Shown one piece after another: positions 54,981 through 64,000 of a stretch of 64,000 bases of DNA. The DNA is from Apodemus sylvaticus (taxonomy: Eukaryota > Chordata > Mammalia > Rodentia > Muridae): positions 84,802,160-84,866,159 of the forward strand of contig NC_067495.1 of NCBI RefSeq assembly GCF_947179515.1, in the 5' to 3' direction. Position 1 is the stretch's first letter. Every line of letters starts with the position of its first letter. The translations under genes and the position numbers were made by a program. The notes under the pieces were generated by a model, which was not told the DNA's origin, made no database searches, and saw only the letters and a list, made by a program, of their open reading frames with translations.

Positions 54981-57900
54981 TATCTCTTAATATTAATGGA
55001 CACAATTCCCAAATAAAAAGACATAGGCTAACACACTGGATAAGTAAACAGGATCCAACATTTTGGTATATACAAGAAACCCACCTCAGTGATGAAGAGA
55101 GATACTACCTTAAATTGAAAGACTGAGAAACAATTTTCCAAGCAAATTGTCCCAAGAAACAAGATTCAGTAGCCATTCTAAAATGGAATAAAATCAACTT
55201 TCAAACTAAGGTGATAAAAAAAGATAAGGAAGGATACTTCATATTCATCAAAGGAAAACTATACCAAGAAGAATTCTCAGTCCTGAATATCTACGCTCCA
55301 AATGCAAGGGCACCCACATTCATAAAAGAAACTTCACTGCACCTCAAAGCACACATTTTACATCATATAATAAAAGTGGGAGACTTCAACACGGCACTCT
55401 CATCAATGGACGGATCATGGAAACAGAAACTCAATAGAGACACAGTGAAACTAACAGAAGCTAAGAACCAAATGGATTTAACAGATATCTATAGAACATT
55501 TTATCCTAAAACAAAAGCATATACCATCTCAGCACAGCATTGCTCATTCTCCAAAACTGACCATATAATTGGTCACAAAACAGGCCTCAACTGATACAAG
55601 AAGATTGTAATAATCCCATGCATCCTATCAGATCATCATGGATTAAGGCTGATCTTCAATAACAATAAAAACAATAGAAAGCCTGCATATACATGGAAGC
55701 TGAACAATACTCAATGATAACTTGTTCAAGGAAGAAATAATGAAGGAAATTAAAGACATTTTAGAATTTAATGAAAATGAAGCCACAAAATACCCAAATA
55801 TATGAGACATAATAAAAGCAGACCTAAGAGGAAAACACTTAGCTCTGAGTGCCTGCAAAAAGAAACTGGAGAGAGCATACTCTAGCATCTTGACAGGACA
55901 TCTGAAAGCTCTAGAACAAAAAGAAGCAAATACACCCAAGAGGAATCAAACTCAGGGCTGAACCAAATAAAAACAAAAAGAACTATACATAGAATCAACC
56001 AAACCAGGAGCTGGTTCTTTGAGAAAAATCAACAAGGTAGATAAACTCTTAGCCAGACTAATAAGAGGGTAGAGAGACAGTATCCAAAATAATAATTTAG
56101 AAATGAAAAGTGAGACATAACAACAGAAGCTGAGGAAATAAAAAAAAAAATCAGATCCTACTACCAAACCATTTATTCAACAAAACTGGAAAATCTGGAT
56201 GAAATGGACAATCTCCTAGTACATACCATGTATCAAATTTAAACCAAGATCAGATAAATGATCTAAATAGCCCCTGATAACCTTGAATGAAGTAGAAACA
56301 GTCACCAAGAGCCGGACCAAGAAAAGCCCAGGTTCAATGCAGAGTTCTATCAGACTTTCAAAGAAAACCTAATACCAATACTCTCCAATCTTTTCCACAA
56401 AATAGAAACAGACGGAACCTTACTCAATTCATTCTATGAAGCCCCAATTACTCTGATACCAAAACCACAAAAACAGCCTACAAAGAAGGAGAACTTCAGA
56501 TCAATTTCCCTTATGGATATCAAAGCAAAAATATTCAACAAAGTTCTTGCAAACAGAATCCAAGAACACATCAAAACAATCATCCATAATGATCAAGTAG
56601 GCTTCATCCCTGCAATGCAGGGATGGTTCAATATAAGGAAATGCAACAACATAATCCACTACATGAACAAACTCAAAAGGAAAAAAAAAAAAACACATGA
56701 TCATCTCAATTAATGCTGAAAAAGTATTTGAAAAAAACCCAACACCCCTTCATGATAAAAGTCTTGGAAAGATCAGGAATTCAAGGCTCATAATTAAGAA
56801 TAGGAAAAGCAATATACATCAAACCAGTAGCCAACATCAAATTAAATGGAGAAAAGCTCAAAGCAATCCCACTAAAAACGAGGACTAGACAAAGCTGTCC
56901 CTTCTTTCCATAGCTGTTAAAGATAGTACTCTATGTCCTATCCAGAGCATTAGACAACAAAAAGAAGTCAAAGGGAAACAAATTAGAAAGGAAGAAGTCA
57001 AAATATCATTATTTGTGTATGATATGATAGTACATTTAAGTGACCCCCAAATTCCACCAGAGAATTCCTGAACCTGATAAAACAACTTCAGAGAATAGCT
57101 TGATATAAAATGAATTCAAACAAATCAGTTACCTTTCTCTACTGAAAGAATAAACAGGCTGAGAAAGAAATTAGAGAAACAACTCGCTTCACAACAGTCA
57201 CAAATAATATAAAATACCTTGGTGTGACTCTAACTAAACAAGTGAAAGATCTGTATGACAAGGACGTCAAGTCTCTGAAGAAAGAAATAGAATATTTTAG
57301 AAGGTGGAAAGTTCTCCTATGATCATGAATTGACAGGATTAATAAAGTAAAAATGGCCATCTTGCCAAAAGTGATCTACAGATTCAATGTAATGTTCATC
57401 AGACTTCCAATTCAATTCTTCATAGAGCTGGAAAGAACAATTTGCAAATTCATTTGGAATAACCAAAAACTCAGGAAGGTGAAAACTATACTCAACAATA
57501 AAAGAACGTCTGGGGGAATTACCATCCCTGACCTCAAGCTGTACTACAGAACAATTGTGATAAAAACTGCAAGGTATTGGTACAGTGTCAGGCAGGTAGA
57601 TCAGTGGAATAGAACTGAAGACCTAGAAATGAACCCACACACCCATGATCACTTGATATTTGTCAAAGGAGCTAAAACCATCCAGTAGAAATAAGATAGA
57701 ATCTTCAACAAATGGTGCTGCTTCAACTGGCGGTTAGCATGTATAAGAATGTAAATCGACCCCTAATTATATCCTTGTACACAGGATAAATCCACATTTA
57801 TTAGGGACCTCAACATAAAACCACACACACTGAAACTAATACAAAAGAAAAATGGGGAAGACCCTCAAGCACATGGGCACAGGAGAAAATTTCTTGAACA

Positions 57901-58710
57901 GAAAACCATTAGCTTAAGTTCTAAGATCAAGAATTGACAAATGGAACTTCATAAAAGTCCAAACTTCTACAAGGCAAAGAACACTGTCAATAGGACAAAA
58001 TGGCAACCAAAAGACTGGGAAAAGATCTTTACCTATTCTACATCCAACAGAGTAATAATGTCCAATATATACAAAGAACTCAAGAAGTAAGACTCCAGAG
58101 GATGAAATAACCCTATTAAAAATGGGGTATAGAGCTAAAAAAATAATTCTCAACTGAGGAATACCCAATGACTGAGAAACACCTAATGAAATGTCCAATA
58201 TCCTTAGTCATCAGGGAAATGCAAATCAAAAAATTCTTGAGATTACACCTTACACCAGTCCAAATAGTTAAGATCAAAACTCAGGTGACAGCAGATGCTG
58301 GCACGGATGTGGAGAAAGAGGAACAATCCTCCACTGCTGGTGGGATTGCAAGCTGGTACAACCACTCTGGAAATCAGTTTGGTGGTACATCAGAATGTTT
58401 GGTATAGTATTACCAGAGGACTCAGCTATACCACTCTTGGGCATATACCCAGAAGATGCTCCAACATGTAATAAGCACACATGTTTCACTATGTTCATAG
58501 CAGCCTTATTCATAATGCCCAGAAGCTGGAAAGAGCCCAGATGTCTCTCAACAGATAAATGAATACAGAAAATGTGGTACAATTACACAATGGAATACTA
58601 CTTAACTATTTGAATTCATGAAATTCCTAGGTAAATGGATGGAACTAGAAAATATCATCCTGAGTGAGGTAACCTGATCACAAAAGAACACCCATAGTAT
58701 GCACTCACTG
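54981..58710 (+). pseudogene. L1 ORF2, broken
   Basis: Endonuclease motifs are present in eroded form (VGDFNTALSSMD at 55377-55412). Open pieces are 55211-55594, 56513-56713 and 57353-57688. The reverse-transcriptase core reads LFVYDMIVHL-like near 57010-57036, so the usual Ala-Asp-Asp of the active site is damaged. Multiple stops; no protein can be made. Confidence 0.85.
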
Positions 58711-59455
58711 ATTAGTGGATATTAGCCCAGGATCTTAGAATACCCATGATACAATTCACAGACCACATGAATCTCAAGATGAAGGAAAACAAAAGTATGG
58801 ATACTTTGGTACTTCTTAGAAGGGGGAACAAAATAAACATGGGAGGAGATACAGAGGCAAAGTGTGGAGCAGAGACTAAAGAAAAGACCATCCAGAGACT
58901 GCCTCACTTGTGAATTCATCCCGTATATAATCTAACAAAATTCAGACTCTTTTGTGGATGCCACCAAGAGCTTGCTGACAGGAGCCTGATATAGCTGTTT
59001 CCTGAGAGTCTTTGCCAGTAACTGACAAATACAGAGTTGGCTGCTCTCAGCCAAACATTGGGCTGAGCACAAAGTCCCCAATGTAGGATCTATAGAAAGT
59101 ACCAAAGGAGCTGAAGGAGATTTCAGCCCCATAGGAAGAGCAACAATATGTACCAACCAGTACCTCCAGACCTCCCAGGGACTAAACCACCAACCAAAGA
59201 ATACACATGGAGGGACCCATGGCTCTAGCTACATATATAGCAATGGATGGCGTGGTTAGACATCAAAGAAAAGAGAAAACCTAGGTATTGAGAAGGCTCA
59301 GTGCCCAAGTATAGTGGAATGCCAAAAGAGGGATGTAGGAGTGGGTGGGTTGGTAAGCAGGGGGAGGGAGGATGGGATAGGTTGTTTTCATAGGCAAAAC
59401 CAGGAAAGGAGATAACATTTGAAATGTAAATAAAGAAAATATCCAATAAAAAAGT
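54981..59455 (+). mobile_element. L1, ORF2 and 3' UTR, truncated at the start of ORF2
   Basis: Begins within the first dozen ORF2 codons (ACTATCTCTTAATATTAATG, equal to 38002 onward in the full-length L1) just after a 17-base A run (54964-54980). ORF2 runs to about 58710. The Lx-like 3' UTR (58711-59455) has landmarks GAACAAAATAAACATGGGAG and TACACATGGAGGGACCCATG and a terminal AATAAAAAAG. Divergence is intermediate. Confidence 0.9.
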
Positions 59456-60615
59456 AAACACTATGTTTTCTGGGTCAGTGCTATACCATTTCTAACAGAC
59501 TATGTCATAATCTGCAGAACCCACAATTTTGTGAGAAATGATTTATGATTAGAATATTATGACTATAGCATAAATAAAAGGGAAATCTGTTATGTATTAT
59601 TTTCATAATCTTTAAATTATTATATTTAACAGATTTCCCAAGGTATTTATATCAGAGTATTAACATCAAGCAATTGGCTGTAGTAACTAAGTAATCATGA
59701 AGCTTTTAAAGGTTGCAATGACCACATATTTTTCTCAAGAATCACTATGATTACATGACATTAATATGAATTATCTTATAAACTTCAAAATCCCCATACA
59801 ATCTCAATGATATTTAGAGTAGAATTACTACTCTGGCTGCATTAATACACTATGTAAAATATTTTAATGATTCTTTTAATTGTCCGTGCTTGTGAGTGTG
59901 TACATGTACATGAGTGTATTTGCCCTTGGAGGTAAAAAGTGTCAAATACCCTTAAAGTGTGTGTTTCAAGCATTCCTTTACCAGCAGAAACACTTGCATG
60001 GAAACAAACATGAGTCCTTTGCAAAAACACAAAGGGTTCATAAGTGCTGGGTCATCTCTATAGAACCTAATATAATTTCTTAGTGCAAGGCTTCTTATAT
60101 ATTACACAACCCATTGTTGAAAAGTTATTGTAATACTAGTTGTACAATGTCCATTTGTAAACTTCTATAAAAAATTTTAAGACAGTCTTCTTTGCCGCTC
60201 TCAGGCATAATCTTTGATAGTAGGCTTTTGCCATATCTATATTCAGTGAGTTTTCTGTAAATACATAAAAATGATAATCTAGAAAAATCACAGAACTAGA
60301 GTTCAAGCTTGATTAAAATTATAACTTTGCTCTTTATTGTGTGAGTTTGGCAAAACTAGGATGATATTTCTGAACCTTATATTTTCTTAGGAAAATTGAC
60401 ACACAAGTATACTAATCATAAGTTATTTATGGATAGAGATAGCATACATAATAAAATATGAAAAGGTATTTGAGACAGAGAATGTTGTTTTTGATAAAAC
60501 TATATAGTTCTAATCTCTATACAGAAGCATGATGAGAAAGTTATCATGGAAATACTTTCATAAAAAACAGGCTCAAAAAAAAAACTATGAAAAAACAAAA
60601 GAAAGTAAATAAAAT
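59456..60615. other. AT-rich unique-looking sequence, no gene seen
   Basis: No repeat was recognised. Overlapping 60-70 codon frames on both strands near 59842-60083 have no domain features. Confidence 0.4.
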
Positions 60616-61173
60616 ATTTCTACAAAGAAAACTCAAAGAATTCTCAATTGAGGAATTTGGAATGGCTGAGAAGCACCTTAAGAAATGTTCAACATCTTTA
60701 GTCATCAGGAAAATGCAAATCAAAACGACCCTGAGATTTCACCTCTCACCAGTCAGAATGGCTAAGATAAAAAACTCAGGTAACAGCAGATGCTGGCATA
60801 GATGTGGAGAAAGATGAGCTCTCCTCCGTTGCTGGTGGGATTTTTAGCTAGTTCCAGGGTGCAATCACTCTGGAAATCAGTCTGGTGGTTCCTTCTACCT
60901 GAAATATTTCTACATGAGGACCCAACAACACAACTGGGCATATACTCAAAAATGCTTCAACATATAACAAGGGCATATCCTTCACTGTATTCATAGTAGC
61001 CCTATTTATAATAGCCAGAAACCTGAAAGAACACAGATGTCCCTCAACAGAGCAATGGATATAAAAAATGTGGTACATTTACTACTCCATTATTAAAAGC
61101 AATGACATCATGAAATTTGAAGGCAAATGGATGGAACTAGAAAATATCATCCTGAATGAGGTAACCCAGTCAC

Positions 61174-61221
<48 letters not shown>

Positions 61222-62305
61222 TAATGTACTCACTGATAAATGGATATTAAGCAGAAAGCTTGGAATACCCAAAACACAATTCACAGACCATATGAAGCTC
61301 AAGAAAAAGGAAGACCAAAGTGTGGATGCTTCAGCCCTACTTAGAAGGAGGAACTAAATAATCACAGGAGGTAGAGGGAGGGAGGGACCTGGGGAAGGAA
61401 AAGGAGTGGGATGGAAATGGGTGGGGCAGTTTAGATCAGAAAGAGATGCTGGAGAATTATAGAGAGTCAGGAAACTGAAAGAAGTGGTGTAGCAGTAGGT
61501 GATGGGGAATTGGGGGTAGCCACTAGGAAGACCCAGATGTTGGGGAAGCAAGAGGTTCCCAGGGCCCAACATGGATGACATTAGTTGAAATAACCAAGAA
61601 AGGGGAGATAGAACCTGTAGAGGCCATATCCAGTGATTAGGCACTGCCCCTTTTGAGGGACAGGGCTACTCATCCATCTCAAAAATATTAACCGCAAATT
61701 GCACCCATCTAAAAGAAATTCAAGAACAAAGAGAGGAGCAGATATTGAAGGAAAGGTCATCCAGAAACACCCCCACCTAGGGATCCATCTGTATGTAGGT
61801 ACCAAACCCAGACACTATTGCTGATGCCAAGAAGTACTTGATCACCTGAACCTGGTATAGCTGTACCCTGAGAGGCTCTGGCCAAGCCTGACTAATACAG
61901 ATTTAGATGCTCACAGCCAACCATTGGACTTAATATGCAGACCCCAATGTATGAGTTAGGGGAAGGACTGAAGGAGCTGAAAGTGTTTGCAACCTCATAG
62001 GAAAAGCAACAATATCAACCAACCAGACCCCCCAGTGCTCAGTGACTAAGCCACCACAGGTAGAGATCCATGTCTCCAGCTGCATATGTAGCAGAGGATG
62101 GCCTTATCAGGCATCAATGGGAGGAGACACGCTGGTTCCTGTGAATGCTCAATGCCTCTGTGTAGGAGAATACTAGAGTGGAATGGTGGGAGTAGGTGGA
62201 TGGGTGAGTAGGGAAGAACCCTCATGATACAGGCAATAGGGGATGGAATAGAAAGTTTGCAGAGGCAAAGCCAGAAAGTGGGACATTTGAAATGTAAGTA
62301 AATAA
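60616..62305 (+). mobile_element. 5'-truncated Lx-like L1 with long 3' UTR
   Basis: Begins at the late ORF2 position AAAGAATTCTCAATTGAGGA. It contains the cysteine-knuckle region (open to 60817, then broken), a CA repeat at 61176-61216 and a long 3' UTR ending GAAATGTAAGTAAATAAA at about 62305. The lineage-specific block 61375-61560 has a G/A-rich character. Confidence 0.85.
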
Positions 62306-62735
62306 AGCTCAAGAAGGAAGACAAATGTGTGGATACTTTGATCCTTCAAAGAAGGTGGATCAAAATACCCATGGCTCAGAGTCAACCTGAGCCAGACTGA
62401 GCATAGGGTTCCCAATGGAACAGCTAGAGAAAGGACACAAGGTACTGAAGAGGTTTGCAGCCCCATAGAAGGAAAAATAATATGTACCAACCAGTACCGC
62501 CAGAGACCCCAGGGACAAAACCACCAACCAAAGAGTACACATGGAAGGACCCAGGACTCCAGCTATATATGTAGCAGAGGATGGCCTTTTCATACATCAA
62601 TGAGAGTAGAGGCCATTGGTCCTGTGAAGGTTCGATGCCCCAGTGTAGCAGAATTCCTGGTCAAGAAACGGGTGGCTTGGGAAGGGAAAGGGGAAACCAG
62701 GAAATTGGATAACATTTGAAATGTAAATAAAGCAA
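62306..62735 (+). mobile_element. Second L1 3' UTR copy, head-to-tail
   Basis: Starts GCTCAAGAAGGAAGACAAAT, the 3' UTR position seen at 61297, directly after the end of the preceding L1. It repeats the UTR blocks (GTACCAACCAGTACCGCCAG, ATATGTAGCAGAGGATGGCC) to its own A-rich tail at about 62725-62790. Confidence 0.82.
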
Positions 62736-62789
62736 ATATCTAATAAAAATCTAAAAAATAAAATAAAAATAAATATAAAAATTTATCAA

Positions 62790-63650
62790 TAAAAAAGAGA
62801 TTAAGGAAGTCACTAGAAGATGGAAAATCCTCTGACATTTTTGGGTTAGTGTTATTAATATTGTAAAAATGACCATTCTGTCAAAACCAATTTTATAATC
62901 CATTGCAATCTCAATAAAATTTCCCTGGTGTTATTTAAAGAAATAGAAAACAGCATCTTTAAATTTATAAGGAAACACAAAATACCATAAATCACAAATG
63001 CGGCCTTAAGCAAAAAGAAAACTGCTTTAGTGTTCTAAAGAAGTTAGTATACCAGATTTTCACTTGTATTACAGAGTGATATTTGTAGTGATATATACAG
63101 TAAAGCCTTTATATCTAGTGTTAAGTAAATGTATAGCAAGGCTTTTGCTGAAGCATTTCACTCAAATCCATGTGTAAAGGCTTTAGAGATGTCATGGTAT
63201 ATAAAGTATTGGCTCAAAAAGCATACATAGATCAATGAAAATATGAGGATAGAAACACAAGTACATGTAAATACATTCATCTACTATTCAACATTGTTGC
63301 CAAAAACCTATACTAGAGAAAAGATATCATTTTCAACAAATGGTATTCAGAAAATTGGAAGAATGAAATTAAACCCATATCTATCACTTTGCACAAAATA
63401 TTTCCAAATAGATCAAATGGCTCAGTGTGGAAACAGAAACTTCTAAAGATTGGCATGGCAAATGAAAGAAAAAGGAAAAAAGGCAATACCATGTAAGAAA
63501 AAGGTACATGAAAGGACATTCTGCAAAGAATTCTATTTGCTCAGAATTAAAACCAATAATTGGCAAATGGTAATTCATAAAACTAAAACTAGAAAGCTCT
63601 TAAACAGTTAATAAAAAATCAACTGCATGGAGGAGAAGAAAAAAGTTTCT
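62790..63650 (+). mobile_element. Ancient L1 ORF2 remnant
   Basis: GTAAAAATGACCATTCTGTC, AGTATACCAGATTTTCACTT and GATCAAATGGCTCAGTGTGG follow the order of ORF2 in old mammalian L1s. No open frame is kept. Much more diverged than any other L1 here. Confidence 0.7.
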
Positions 63651-64000
63651 GGCAAATATACAACCATTTACCTTGATTGATTCCAGAATGTGACGGTAAG
63701 ATTTTATTTCTGAAGAATTGTACTGCATATTTCAGAAATCTGATTTGGAGGAATGGAGTTGTAACTAATCTAGAAGCATTCTTTCTGAGGACTAGTTCTC
63801 ATAGCACCAGTAGGTACTATGCAACATATCAATATAAAAATTATATATATATATAATGTAATATTATATTATATTATATATAATGTGTGTGTGTATCAAC
63901 CATGTACACACATTTTTATTATGGGCATCTATGAAATGTATTTACACACTCTGTAGAGCCATGAAAAGATGCATAGTTCCAGAAAAGTTAGCTCAAAAAA
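63651..64000. other. Unique-looking end of window with AT/TG repeat
   Basis: A TA-rich and TG microsatellite lies at 63839-63893. Nothing else is recognised. Confidence 0.5.

Overview
The window is non-coding DNA from a murine rodent, most likely genus Mus. This follows from its repeats: mouse-type LINE-1 (L1) 3' ends, tandem-monomer L1 promoters, older Lx-like L1s with long 3' UTRs, B1, B2/B3 and B4 SINEs, an IAP-like LTR, and a betaretrovirus-like endogenous retrovirus (ERV). I found no host protein-coding exon. Nearly every long open frame is a piece of L1 ORF1 or ORF2, or its antisense shadow. The one well-preserved reading frame is an L1 ORF1 at 36641-37912.

Layout. 1-8 kb: an old repeat split by an LTR (361-920), a young 5'-truncated L1 with a short 3' transduction (1200-2034), mostly unique AT-rich DNA, and L1 scraps. 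8-26 kb: a stack of mostly minus-strand L1s nested in one another. It includes an L1 with twin-priming inversion (8725-10163) that was later hit by an IAP-like solo LTR (9416-9719), and an L1 (10324-14637) inserted into an Lx-like L1 (10262-16136). 26-30.5 kb: a DNA-transposon-like repeat, about 1.5 kb of unidentified sequence, and the 3' half of a minus-strand ERV (RNase H and integrase remnants, transmembrane Env tail, polypurine tract, LTR). 30.5-43.5 kb: a minus-strand L1 with both ORFs and a monomer promoter, interrupted in ORF1 by an essentially full-length plus-strand L1 (35456-42337, 11-bp target-site duplication). The inner L1 is itself interrupted in ORF2 by a 185-bp polyadenylated retrocopy. 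44-45.5 kb: the 5' half of an ERV of the same LTR family and strand (gag matrix remnant, splice donor, tRNA-Lys-like primer site, truncated LTR). 45.6-50 kb: L1 pieces, a B2, and a U6 snRNA-L1 chimera (46914-47452). 50-64 kb: unique AT-rich DNA with SINEs, a nearly complete L1 ORF2 (54981-59455), and Lx-like and ancient L1 remnants.

The elements do not form a functional circuit. The window is a record of target-primed reverse transcription and ERV insertion. The order of many events can be read from nesting: for example ERV, then minus-strand L1, then plus-strand L1, then retrocopy. The most notable items are the U6-L1 chimera, the two ERV halves that look like one provirus split by the L1 nest, the retrocopy inside L1 ORF2, and the 5-kb L1 inverted repeat. 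Family names come from pattern recognition and were not checked against a repeat library. Boundaries without a target-site duplication are good to roughly 10-50 bases.
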